In this document: positions 43,322 through 52,525 of the stretch, piece by piece | How the letters are laid out: each line of letters opens with the position of its first letter | Numbering within the stretch: the stretch's first letter is position 1 | Assembly: GCA_902609685.1 (NCBI GenBank) | Contig: CACLSR010000004.1 | Coordinates: 1 to 64,000 of the forward strand | DNA: 64,000 nt | Direction of reading: 5' to 3' | Origin: an uncultured Pelagibacteraceae bacterium | Lineage (GTDB): Bacteria; Pseudomonadota; Alphaproteobacteria; Pelagibacterales; Pelagibacteraceae | Notes under the pieces: model-generated | Told to the model about the DNA's origin: nothing | The model's database searches: none | The model's input: the letters and a program-made list of their open reading frames with translations, nothing else | Program-made: the position numbers and the translations under genes

Positions 43322-43456
43322 TTATTTAAAAGTTAAAAAAGTTCCAAATAATATTACACCCCAGCAAGCTAATATTGCTGAAAAAATTCCTGTTTTAATT
43401 AATGCTGTTTTATAATTTAAGATTTTTTGTAGAAATTTTATATTTGAAAGGTGCAT
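43322..43456 (-). CDS. single-TM microprotein, 44 aa, in apr locus
   Basis: MHLSNIKFLQKILNYKTALIKTGIFSAILACWGVILFGTFLTFK; read from sequence, not in ORF track. Confidence 0.5.
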   Translation of the reverse strand: MHLSNIKFLQKILNYKTALIKTGIFSAILACWGVILFGTFLTFK

Positions 43457-43499
43457 CTATATCCTCAATAGCACCAGCAGAAAAATTGTCAAACTTTAA

Positions 43500-43850
43500 T
43501 TAATAAATTGTGGCTCCAAAAATTTTCACCTCTCCATCCTCAACACCAAGCACTAGCCTTCCTAAAAATTCTCCAGGCACCTCCCTGTTAGTCTGCTTAA
43601 TCAATACAGTAATGTGATCGCCTCTTCTTAATGTTCCGAACGGTTCGTAGGTCTCATTTAAATTGGTGATAATCTTGTTGTTAGCCCATTGCTTTCCAAG
43701 CTCTACTTCGTTAGCCCCAAATAGCATTTGGGTAGAGAAATCTCTTGTAAAGCCACCATAATCTTTCATATTTGAGGCTCTTACGAGATTTTCCCAAAAA
43801 GGCTTAGCTATCGCGTATATCTCCTCGTCAGATTTTTTCAAAAGGTCCAT
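43500..43850 (-). CDS. uncharacterised 116-aa protein encoded downstream of aprA
   Basis: MDLLKKSDEEIYAIAKPFWENLVRASNMKDYGGFTRDFS...; co-directional with aprMBA. Confidence 0.85.
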   Translation of the reverse strand: MDLLKKSDEEIYAIAKPFWENLVRASNMKDYGGFTRDFSTQMLFGANEVELGKQWANNKIITNLNETYEPFGTLRRGDHITVLIKQTNREVPGEFLGRLVLGVEDGEVKIFGATIY

Positions 43851-43871
43851 AAAGAAGTTTGGAATATGGTG

Positions 43872-45731
43872 CTACGAAGCCTTCTTCTTCTCTTTTTCGT
43901 CAACGATGTGATAAACTGGTACTTTCTCCAGAGTAAATTTTCCAGTTTTAGGGTCTCTTCTAGAAACAGTTAAACAATGCCAATTTTCATCATCAAGCTT
44001 CATATGATCACCTCTGTAGTAATAACCTGGCCAACGAGTTTCTTCTCTAAATAATGTATGCTCTGTAACACATTGTGAGGTTAGAGCTCTGTGTTTAAGC
44101 TCCCATGCTCTCATTAATTGATGATAATCCTCAGCTCCTACGTTTTCCAAATCTTCCTGCAACCATTCTAGAAGTTCAAGAGCTCTCTTAAGCATATTGC
44201 CGTTCGTCATGTAATTTGAGGTTATTCCCCCTACATACTCATCCATAATTTTTTGAAGTCTTTGTAGTCCTTGTATTGGAGAAATATAGCTTGGTGAAAC
44301 AGTTCCACCAGTGATCTCGTTTTGAGCTACTGTATAAGTCTCTAAAGGTTTATAAACTGCCTTTTTAAAATCCTCACATTGTTTATCCGTAACATTAATT
44401 CCTTCTGCTTTTTTATCCTCTATATATTTGACTGCTGCTTTTGCAGCTAATCGTCCCTCAGTAAAAGAACCTGATGAAAATTTATGAGCACTACCTCCTA
44501 CAGTATCTCCAGCACCAAAAAGTCCATCGATTGTAAGCATTCTGTTATAACCCCAGAAATATTCTGGTGGAGATAGATCTTCTGGTCCACTTACCCAAGC
44601 TCCAGAGCATGTTGCGTGTGATCCCATAACATAAGGCTCAGAAGTTGTTAATTCTGGATTTGTATATTTTGGATCAATATTTTGAGATGCCCAAACTACA
44701 GCTTGACCAACAGTCATACCTAAAAAGTTTTCCCAACCCACAGTTTCTAAATGAGGATCTTGGAAAGCTTCTTTAGTTACCATATGTATCGGACCACCAC
44801 CTGCAGCAACCTCTTGAATAAAAGCATGGTTTCTCAAACAAGTGGGAGTTGGATGATGATCGATATATTCTCCAACTAACTCTTTAGTTTGTTCATACCA
44901 TTTTTTTTCATAATTTTCGCCATTAGCATTTTGTGTGTATGTTTTTAAATGTAAAAAATATGCTCCAACTGGTCCATAACCATCTTTAAATCTGCATAAT
45001 ACAATTCTGTTTTCCATTTGAGTCATCTTTGCACCTGCCGCAATAGGTAAAGCATAAGCAGATCCATTACTCCATGGTGCATACCAAGTTCTTCCCATAC
45101 CTTCACCAACTGCTCTTGGTTTAAAAATATGTGATGCTCCACCAGCTGAAACTATAACTGCTTTTGCTCTGAACACATGAAAATCACCTGTTCTCATGTT
45201 AAAACCAACTGCGCCACCAATTCTATTTTCTTGAGACTCATCCATTAACAAATGAGTAATCATTATTCTGTTGTAAATTTTATCTGCGGATTTTTTTGCT
45301 GCCTCAGCAACAATTGGCTTATAACTTTCTCCATGAATCATTATTTGCCATTTACCTTCTCTGAGATATCTTCCAGTTTTTTCATTTTTCATCATAGGAA
45401 GACCCCACTCATCAAACATATGAACAGTCGAGTCTACATGACGAGCCATGTCATAACCTAAATCTTCTCTAACCATTCCCATTAAATCATTTCTGGCATA
45501 CCTTACATGGTCTTCAGGTTGATTTTCATCCCATTGCATACCCATATAACAATTGATTGCATATAAACCTTGTGCAACTGCACCACTTCGATCAATGTTT
45601 GCTTTTTCAACACAAACAATCTTTAAATCTCTCCCCCAATGTCTGGCCTCAAATGTTGCTCCTGTACCGGCCATTCCACCACCAACAACTAATACATCAC
45701 ACTCCTCATAATGTGTTTTGTGCTTAGCCAT
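43872..45731 (-). CDS. aprA: adenylylsulfate reductase alpha subunit
   Basis: YEECDVLVVGGGMAGTGATFEARHWG...EKANIDRSGAVAQGLYAINCYMG; AprA FAD enzyme. Confidence 0.96.
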   Translation of the reverse strand: MAKHKTHYEECDVLVVGGGMAGTGATFEARHWGRDLKIVCVEKANIDRSGAVAQGLYAINCYMGMQWDENQPEDHVRYARNDLMGMVREDLGYDMARHVDSTVHMFDEWGLPMMKNEKTGRYLREGKWQIMIHGESYKPIVAEAAKKSADKIYNRIMITHLLMDESQENRIGGAVGFNMRTGDFHVFRAKAVIVSAGGASHIFKPRAVGEGMGRTWYAPWSNGSAYALPIAAGAKMTQMENRIVLCRFKDGYGPVGAYFLHLKTYTQNANGENYEKKWYEQTKELVGEYIDHHPTPTCLRNHAFIQEVAAGGGPIHMVTKEAFQDPHLETVGWENFLGMTVGQAVVWASQNIDPKYTNPELTTSEPYVMGSHATCSGAWVSGPEDLSPPEYFWGYNRMLTIDGLFGAGDTVGGSAHKFSSGSFTEGRLAAKAAVKYIEDKKAEGINVTDKQCEDFKKAVYKPLETYTVAQNEITGGTVSPSYISPIQGLQRLQKIMDEYVGGITSNYMTNGNMLKRALELLEWLQEDLENVGAEDYHQLMRAWELKHRALTSQCVTEHTLFREETRWPGYYYRGDHMKLDDENWHCLTVSRRDPKTGKFTLEKVPVYHIVDEKEKKKAS

Positions 45732-46201
45732 TAATAATAAACACCTTTTTTAAAAGACTCTTTTGGAACCGATGGTAATTCTTTATTGGTATTTAATCCT
45801 TCTGGCTCACTATACAATCTTTGTGAATTAATTTCTCCTTGGTTAGGAGTATCACCTTCAGCAAGTTTAGGAATAAATTTTCCCCAAGGTTTAGTTGTTA
45901 TAGGTGAAACAAAGTTTTTCTCTGTTCCGTTTCTAAATTTAATTTTCCAAGAGATAGTTCCTTTTTCTTCTTCTCTTCTAACTCTAACGCTGTGACCCAT
46001 CGGAGCAAAATCAGCATACCCTCTTACATCAATTGCATGATTAGGACATGCTTTAACACACGAATAACATTCCCAACAAAAGTTTGGTTCAATATTTTTT
46101 GCTCTTCTTATATTTTCGTCAATGTGCATGATATCTGAGGGACAGATATCTACGCAATGACCACAACCATCACATCTTGTCATGTATACAAAAGTTGACA
46201 T
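45731..46201 (-). CDS. aprB: adenylylsulfate reductase beta subunit
   Basis: RCDGCGHCVDICPSDIMHID...CWECYSCVKACPNHAIDVRGYADF. Confidence 0.96.
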   Translation of the reverse strand: MSTFVYMTRCDGCGHCVDICPSDIMHIDENIRRAKNIEPNFCWECYSCVKACPNHAIDVRGYADFAPMGHSVRVRREEEKGTISWKIKFRNGTEKNFVSPITTKPWGKFIPKLAEGDTPNQGEINSQRLYSEPEGLNTNKELPSVPKESFKKGVYY

Positions 46202-46234
46202 AATTTTTATTTTTCTCCTTTTTCTATTAACATA

Positions 46235-47029
46235 TTAATAATGTTTTGGCTCTTCTCTTTTTATACCCAGGCCAAATTGTTCTGGGGCATCAGCTGGTGG
46301 AGGTAAATTATCCCTAGATCCATCTGCCTCTGCTAAATTTTTTTGAATAGCTGCTCCAGGTTTATAAAACATGTGAGCAAATTTCGACCAATAAACACCA
46401 CCGAATAAAATTAAGTTAGATGCAACAAATAAAATTAAAAATAAATAAGACAAACCTATTTGCCCATTAAATTGTGTGAATGACCAAGCTAACCCAAAAG
46501 TTGAACACGCAAGTAATGCTAAAACAAATAAATCAGCTTTAATAATTCTATACCAAGGATGAGCTTCCGCTGAAACATCAACTCTTAAAAAAAACCAAAA
46601 CCAATATCCACCTAAACATGTTAATATTGCTCCTGCATGCCAAATCATTGACCAAGTTTGAGAATTTGGTTTATCAGCACCTGTGTAACAAAAGACTAAA
46701 ATAGCTGAAGACACCCAAAATAAAATTGTACCATACATTCCCAAAACATGGGCAAGTCTTCTTTTTCCAAAACCTAATTCAGAAGTTGTACCAATATCAA
46801 CGACTGTTGTTTTAGCAATGACAGAAACTGTTTCTCCAACTCCTAATTTTTTTGTTGCTGAAAGCTTTGCTTTTTTCGCGTTGTTAAAAAAATAAGTCAA
46901 ATTTTTATGATGTATCATTTGAATAATAGTTCCAATTGCAATCAACAAAACCATAGCAATAATGAAAGATTGCATTGCAAAAGGTGAGATAGTTTCTGAT
47001 AAAATTGAAAATGGATTGTTACTTAACAT
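46235..47029 (-). CDS. aprM: adenylylsulfate reductase membrane anchor-like protein (AprM)
   Basis: Polytopic membrane protein immediately upstream of aprB. Confidence 0.82.
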   Translation of the reverse strand: MLSNNPFSILSETISPFAMQSFIIAMVLLIAIGTIIQMIHHKNLTYFFNNAKKAKLSATKKLGVGETVSVIAKTTVVDIGTTSELGFGKRRLAHVLGMYGTILFWVSSAILVFCYTGADKPNSQTWSMIWHAGAILTCLGGYWFWFFLRVDVSAEAHPWYRIIKADLFVLALLACSTFGLAWSFTQFNGQIGLSYLFLILFVASNLILFGGVYWSKFAHMFYKPGAAIQKNLAEADGSRDNLPPPADAPEQFGLGIKREEPKHY

Positions 47030-47082
47030 TTCCGCCTTTTGTTAAATTTTGAATTAATTTTAAAGTTTTATATCTAGTTGAA

Positions 47083-47111
47083 TTTATAGTTCAACCTCAA
47101 ACTGGGGTCAA
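47083..47111 (-). promoter_or_regulatory. sigma70-like promoter of the apr operon
   Basis: Minus strand TTGACC - 17 nt - TATAAA, about 54 nt upstream of aprM start; -10 flanked by inverted repeat GTTGAA/TTCAAC. Confidence 0.55.
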
Positions 47112-47129
47112 TTTGTCTTTTATAACAGG

Positions 47130-47528
47130 CTAATTATTTCTTTTATAATGTTGTTTGTTTGGAATGACTGATCGTACTCCACCCTGGGGATTGTCAACAT
47201 CTCCTTCTCTTCGGGGAATCAGATGAAAATGACAATGTAAAATAGATTGACCAGATACAATTCCTATATTTGTACCTAGATTAAATCCTTTAACTAACCG
47301 ATCTTTATTAGTTATTTCTTTTTTAACAACTTTTATAAGATCATTACATGCAATCAATTCATCGTTAGATAAGTCAAAATAATCCTTTATGTGTCTTTTG
47401 GGTATAATCAAACAATGATGTTCTGAAACTGGATAAGAGTCGTAACTTGCGTATGCCAAATCATTCTCATGAGCACATCCACTTTTTTTAACGTCGCAAA
47501 ATAAACAGGGATTGTTTGGATCTTTCAT
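47130..47528 (-). CDS. HIT family protein
   Basis: CLFCDVKKSGCAHEN; QSILHCHFHLIPRR (HxHxH). Confidence 0.92.
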   Translation of the reverse strand: MKDPNNPCLFCDVKKSGCAHENDLAYASYDSYPVSEHHCLIIPKRHIKDYFDLSNDELIACNDLIKVVKKEITNKDRLVKGFNLGTNIGIVSGQSILHCHFHLIPRREGDVDNPQGGVRSVIPNKQHYKRNN

Positions 47529-47531
47529 CTA

Positions 47532-48305
47532 TTAAAATCTATAAGAATTGCATTTGTTTATAACTGCATCATATTCTTTTGACAGAAACTTGAATTTTTT
47601 TAGGTTTTTTCTTTTCCATTTAAGCTCATTTATAGTTCTAACTGAGGCGACCCCTTTCCCAGAACCTATCAATAATATTTCATCATAATTTTTTACCTCT
47701 TTAAGTAAAATATCTTTCTTAAAAATCTTTCTTATTTTTGTTTTGAAAAATTTATAAGTATTTCCCTCATAATAATCCTTTTTGGGAGTAAAAAATTTTT
47801 GATCTTTAACAAATAATAAATTTGAGGTTCCAGTCTCTAACAATTTCTTATTAGATACCAATGCAATATCTGATTGGGAGTTATCCATTTTAGATAGATA
47901 AGATAAGATCTTTTTATATTTTAGATTTTTAAACTCTGGTTTTTCTCTTTTTAATTTTACTAATCTCAAATTAAAATTTAACTTCGGTTTAACTCTTTTT
48001 CTTAAAGATATTGAAATAACTTTTTTATTTATAGCAATTCTCAATAGGTGATTATATTTCCTCTTTTTGGATAAATTTTTATTTATTATTTTTAAAATAT
48101 CCGACCTTAATGATTTCTTTCTAATTTGATATTTTTTTAGTGATAAAATTAAGTTTTTTAAATGATTATCAAAAAATAAAATTTTTGCAGGTTTGCCAAA
48201 AATCCACATCGTTGTAAAAATTCCATGATCCCCCCAAAGATCTTGGAATTCTATCTGTTTTAAGTCTTTAAGCCGATAAGATTTTTTTAATAAGTAGGTT
48301 ACCAT
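47532..48305 (-). CDS. pabC: aminotransferase class IV (aminodeoxychorismate lyase-like)
   Basis: Class IV sequence; follows pabB-pabA. Confidence 0.78.
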   Translation of the reverse strand: MVTYLLKKSYRLKDLKQIEFQDLWGDHGIFTTMWIFGKPAKILFFDNHLKNLILSLKKYQIRKKSLRSDILKIINKNLSKKRKYNHLLRIAINKKVISISLRKRVKPKLNFNLRLVKLKREKPEFKNLKYKKILSYLSKMDNSQSDIALVSNKKLLETGTSNLLFVKDQKFFTPKKDYYEGNTYKFFKTKIRKIFKKDILLKEVKNYDEILLIGSGKGVASVRTINELKWKRKNLKKFKFLSKEYDAVINKCNSYRF

Positions 48306-48825
48306 TGATAGTTAAAAAAGATTCTGGGTGAAATTGAAATCCATAAATTTTTTCCTTTTGATTTTCAAATGCCATTGCAACTTTTGAATTTAAACATCTC
48401 ATAGTTATCTCAAAATTATTAGATTTGAAAGGTTCTTTTAATTTTAAAGAATGATACCTGCCAACTTTAAATATTTTTCCTTTTTTAAATAAAGATTTAT
48501 TGGTGATTACTTTTATATTTGATTGAAAACCATGATAAATTTTTTTTTGTTCAACAATTTTTGCACCTTCACAAAATAGAATATGTTGAAATCCTAAACA
48601 AATTCCTATGATTTTCTTTTTACCTTTATATTTTTTATAAATCTTTGAAGTGATTGGATAATTTTTTGGATTACCTGGACCGGGTGAAAAAATTATTGTA
48701 GATGCTTGCTTAATTTTATTTTCGTTAATTTTATCATAGTTATCGCACTCAACTTTATCAAACAAAGCAAATTGATGAACTACATTGTGAGTAAAGGAGT
48801 CGTTATGATCAATTACATAAATCAT
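48268..48825 (-). CDS. pabA: anthranilate/aminodeoxychorismate synthase component II (glutamine amidotransferase)
   Basis: DHNDSFTHNVV, FSPGPGNP, GICLGFQHILF, GFQFHPES. Confidence 0.92.
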   Translation of the reverse strand: MIYVIDHNDSFTHNVVHQFALFDKVECDNYDKINENKIKQASTIIFSPGPGNPKNYPITSKIYKKYKGKKKIIGICLGFQHILFCEGAKIVEQKKIYHGFQSNIKVITNKSLFKKGKIFKVGRYHSLKLKEPFKSNNFEITMRCLNSKVAMAFENQKEKIYGFQFHPESFLTINGNLLIKKILSA

Positions 48826-49973
48826 TTAAATAAATCTATTAATGCTTTAGCTTTAAGAAAATTCTCATTGAATTCATGATTGGCATTACTATCGACGACA
48901 ACACCTGAAGCAACTGAAATTTCAGATATGTTTTTAAAATTTAAAATTGAACGTATAATTATGTTAAATCTCATATCACCATTGAATTTTATGTAGCCAA
49001 AACTACCTGTATAAATATTCCTGTTTTCTTTTTCCTGATTATTTAAAAGATTAAGCGTATTTATCTTTGGACACCCAATAACTGAGCCGCCAGGCATCAT
49101 TGCTTTAATTATTTCAAAATTATTTATATTCTTTTTTAATTTTCCCTTGATGAGGCTAACGTAATGAAAAAGATCTTTATATTCTTCTACGATTTTTTGT
49201 TTAGATAATTTTACAGTACCCACTTTGCAAATTCTTGATAAATCATTTCTTTCCATATCAACAATCATGTTGTGCTCTTTGGTTTCTTTTAAATTTTTTC
49301 TAAAATAATTTAATGCCTTCATTTTATTTAAATGCTTCGTTTTTTTTACAGTTCCAGCTATTGGTTTTGTAGATATATCACTCCCCTTTTTTGTGATTAA
49401 AGTTTCTGGAGAACAACTAATTATTGAATAATTATGATCTTTAATCATAAAAGCCTCGGGAGCTAGGTTAGTATTAGATAACCTCGAAAAAAAATCTAAC
49501 GGATTAATTTTCGACTTTGTTTTATATTTGGTGCAAATTTTAATTTGATATGTTTCACCACTTTTTATTTTTTTTTTAAATTTATTGAATATTTTTGTAT
49601 AATTTTTTCTATTAATATTTATTTTAAAATTACCTGATTTAAAATTTTCAAAATCATAATTCAACTTGTTACTTAGTTTGATCTTTTTTTCTGGTTTATA
49701 GAAAATCCCTTTGGGAAAATTTAAATTATTTTGTTTTGGGATTTTAACATCAATCAGATTATTCAATAACTCGTATCCAAAGAAACCAATAAAAAGGTCA
49801 GTATCTTTTGATTTCTTTTTATTTTTTTTAGTTAAAAAACTTTTAATATTTTTATTATTTAAAATAATTTTTTTTGAAAAATTAGTGTAAAGATTAAATC
49901 CTTTTTTAGATTTATAAATAATGTAGGGTTTTCCTGACTGATGTATCTCTGTTAGTTGATTTGATCTGTTCAA
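48822..49973 (-). CDS. pabB: aminodeoxychorismate synthase component I
   Basis: KPIAGTVKKT, MIVDMERNDLSRICKVGTV, MMPGGSVIGCPKINTLNLL, YTGSFGYI. Confidence 0.9.
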   Translation of the reverse strand: MNRSNQLTEIHQSGKPYIIYKSKKGFNLYTNFSKKIILNNKNIKSFLTKKNKKKSKDTDLFIGFFGYELLNNLIDVKIPKQNNLNFPKGIFYKPEKKIKLSNKLNYDFENFKSGNFKININRKNYTKIFNKFKKKIKSGETYQIKICTKYKTKSKINPLDFFSRLSNTNLAPEAFMIKDHNYSIISCSPETLITKKGSDISTKPIAGTVKKTKHLNKMKALNYFRKNLKETKEHNMIVDMERNDLSRICKVGTVKLSKQKIVEEYKDLFHYVSLIKGKLKKNINNFEIIKAMMPGGSVIGCPKINTLNLLNNQEKENRNIYTGSFGYIKFNGDMRFNIIIRSILNFKNISEISVASGVVVDSNANHEFNENFLKAKALIDLFK

Positions 49974-49974
49974 A

Positions 49975-51195
49975 TTATTCTGTTCTTAATCTTAAAACTG
50001 GTTCTTCTCTAATTGGTAGATGAATTATTGCTGCAAAAACTGATAATGCAATTGCTAAATACCACGCATAATCATATGACCCATATAGATCATAAAATAA
50101 ACCTCCTAAATAAGCGCCAAAAAAAGATCCAACTTGGTGACTTAAAAAAACAATTCCATATAGTAGACCTAAATACTTTGTCCCAAAAAGATGAGCTACA
50201 ATTCCACTTGTTGCAGGCACTGTCGATAACCATAAAAAACCAAAACTTGCACCAAATAAAAATGCATTAATATTACTTGCGGGCATAAATATAAAAAAAA
50301 TTATAGAAACACCTCTTAAAAAGTAAATTGCACTTAGGATAATTTTCTTACTCATTTTTGCAGAGAGGTAGCCACTTAATAGTGAGCCAAAAATATTAAA
50401 TAAACCGATCAAAGATAAAATTGCTGCTGCAGTCCAATCCTCAAGTCCTCTATCTATTACATATTTGGGTACATGCGTTCCAACCAAAGTTATATGAAAA
50501 CCACATACAAAAAACCCTGATACAAGTAAAACATAACTTTTAGTTTTAAAAGCTTCTGAGAGAGCTTCCTTGAAAGATTGATCTGAAGTTTTTTCGACAC
50601 TTTCCGTTTTAGATGGAGATCTCACAAAATATGCTGCAACTAAACCGGACAACAAAAATAAGCAAAAAACAAATAATGTGTAGTTCCAACCAAACTCTGT
50701 GAGAGAAAAATTAGTAAAAATTGGTGAAAGAAAGTAACCAAATGATCCAACAGCAGTAACAAAACTCATTGCAATCGTTCTTGTAGATAATGGAAAATGT
50801 TTCCCCACAACTGACATAGGAATACTTATTGCTGTTCCACCAAGACCTATTCCGATTAATAAACCCATATGGATTTGAAAAAATATTCCAGTGTTTGGAC
50901 CCGTGTATAAAAAGTAAACGCCTAAAGTATAAAAAATAAATGCTCCGATTATAGCTATATGTCCTCCGTATTTATCTGCTATAGCTCCGAAGATAGGACC
51001 TGTTATACCCCACATCAACATCTGCATCCCGATTGCAAAACCAAATGCGGTGTTGCTTATCTTTAAACTCTCGTTGAAGTCCATAAAGAACAAACCAAAT
51101 GTTTGTCTGACACCCAAAGAAATCAAAACAACAAAGCATGCAGCAAATAAAGTTACTAACGCTGTTTTTGAACGAAAAAATTTTTCAGAACTCAT
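49975..51195 (-). CDS. MFS transporter
   Basis: 12-TM-type sequence; GAIADKYGGHIAIIGA. Confidence 0.88.
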   Translation of the reverse strand: MSSEKFFRSKTALVTLFAACFVVLISLGVRQTFGLFFMDFNESLKISNTAFGFAIGMQMLMWGITGPIFGAIADKYGGHIAIIGAFIFYTLGVYFLYTGPNTGIFFQIHMGLLIGIGLGGTAISIPMSVVGKHFPLSTRTIAMSFVTAVGSFGYFLSPIFTNFSLTEFGWNYTLFVFCLFLLSGLVAAYFVRSPSKTESVEKTSDQSFKEALSEAFKTKSYVLLVSGFFVCGFHITLVGTHVPKYVIDRGLEDWTAAAILSLIGLFNIFGSLLSGYLSAKMSKKIILSAIYFLRGVSIIFFIFMPASNINAFLFGASFGFLWLSTVPATSGIVAHLFGTKYLGLLYGIVFLSHQVGSFFGAYLGGLFYDLYGSYDYAWYLAIALSVFAAIIHLPIREEPVLRLRTE

Positions 51196-52406
51196 CTTAA
51201 ATGTCTTAAAGCTTGTTTGATATCAGCAATCAAATCATTAGGATCTTCAAGACCTATATGTAATCTTACTAAATGTTCATCTTTTGGTAAGTTCATATAT
51301 TTTCTTTTACCAGTTTCTCTAAATTCTTGATGAAGCGCTAAACTCTCAAATCCACCCCAACTATAGCCATAGCCAAACAATTTCAGTGAATTAACAAACT
51401 TTCGAACAGAATTAATATTCTTAGCTTTTATCTTTAATCCCATTAAACCTGACGCTCCAGAATAATATTTTTTCCACATTCTAAAATTTTGTGAATTTTT
51501 TTTGAAAGGATATAACAATTTAATTCTTTTATTTTTTGATAAAAATGCTACAACTTTTTTAGCATTTTCTCTATGTCTGTCTAATCTCACATCTAAAGTT
51601 CTTAACCCTCTAGTTATTAAATAAGCATCATCAGGTCCTAATCTAAGACCTGTAATTTTTTCTGCTGCTTTAACTTTAGAAAATACTCTTTTATTCACTG
51701 CCAAACTTCCACCCATAACATCTGAATGTCCAGAATAATATTTAGTTGCAGAGACAATTGACATATCAAAACCAAGTTTAATTGGTTTTAAGTAATAAGG
51801 GGTACCCCAAGTATTATCAATTGCAGTGTATAGCTTATGTTTTCTTGCAATCGAAATAATTTTACCCAAGTCTTGAAAATCAAAAGTATTACTTCCAGGA
51901 TTTTCAACAAAAATCAATTTTGTTTTCTTTGTAATATTGTTTTTTAATGTATTGAGGTCATGCGGATTATAAAAAACTGTCTTTATATTAAAATCTTTTA
52001 GATAATCTTCAGTTAAAATTCGTGTAGGGCTGTAAACTGGATCTGCAACTAACATTTCATCTCCAGGTCTAACAACGCTGAATATTGCTAAAAAAACGGA
52101 GCCAAAACCTGTTGGTGTCGTAAAAACATGATAACTTTCTTCAAGTTTTGTTAAAATTTTTTGTAATATATAAGTAGTAGAAGTCCCTTGTCTGCCGTAA
52201 TCAAAATGACCACCTGTTGGATTTCGTAGAGCTTTTTTTTGAGTTTTTCTTATATGTTGCATAGACTTAAAAATAATTGTCGATGCTCTAACCACTGGTG
52301 GATTTACTGATTGATTATGAAAATCTTTTGCAGTGTGTTTTAAAAATGTCTTAAAAGATTTACCCATAAAAAAATTGATATGATTAAAGGACAATGCTAT
52401 ATCCAT
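51192..52406 (-). CDS. metC: Cys/Met metabolism PLP enzyme, cystathionine beta-lyase-like
   Basis: DYGRQGTSTTYILQKILTKLEES, FVENPGSNTFDFQD, SATKYYSGHSDVMGG; likely start at 52367 (MGKSFKTF). Confidence 0.85.
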   Translation of the reverse strand: MDIALSFNHINFFMGKSFKTFLKHTAKDFHNQSVNPPVVRASTIIFKSMQHIRKTQKKALRNPTGGHFDYGRQGTSTTYILQKILTKLEESYHVFTTPTGFGSVFLAIFSVVRPGDEMLVADPVYSPTRILTEDYLKDFNIKTVFYNPHDLNTLKNNITKKTKLIFVENPGSNTFDFQDLGKIISIARKHKLYTAIDNTWGTPYYLKPIKLGFDMSIVSATKYYSGHSDVMGGSLAVNKRVFSKVKAAEKITGLRLGPDDAYLITRGLRTLDVRLDRHRENAKKVVAFLSKNKRIKLLYPFKKNSQNFRMWKKYYSGASGLMGLKIKAKNINSVRKFVNSLKLFGYGYSWGGFESLALHQEFRETGKRKYMNLPKDEHLVRLHIGLEDPNDLIADIKQALRHLR

Positions 52407-52440
52407 ATCAAAAATTCAATAAATTAATGAAAAGGATTTA

Positions 52441-52524
52441 ATGAGTTACCCAAAGAAACATAGAGGCCGAAGAAAAATGGGGTCGAAAAAAAGAAGAGCT
52501 AGAAAAAAAAATAAGAAAAAATAG
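52441..52524 (+). CDS. Lys/Arg-rich microprotein, 27 aa; putative ribosome-associated peptide
   Basis: MSYPKKHRGRRKMGSKKRRARKKNKKK (16 of 27 residues K/R); AGGA-like SD (aaaaggatttaatg); between divergent metC-like gene and convergent mnmA; not in ORF track. Confidence 0.7.
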   Translation: MSYPKKHRGRRKMGSKKRRARKKNKKK

Positions 52525-52525
52525 C

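Noticed and set aside
43500-47029. apr block as dissimilatory sulfate reduction
   Set aside because: No dsr genes in the window and AprM-type organisation plus xsc/suyAB neighbours fit sulfite oxidation better.
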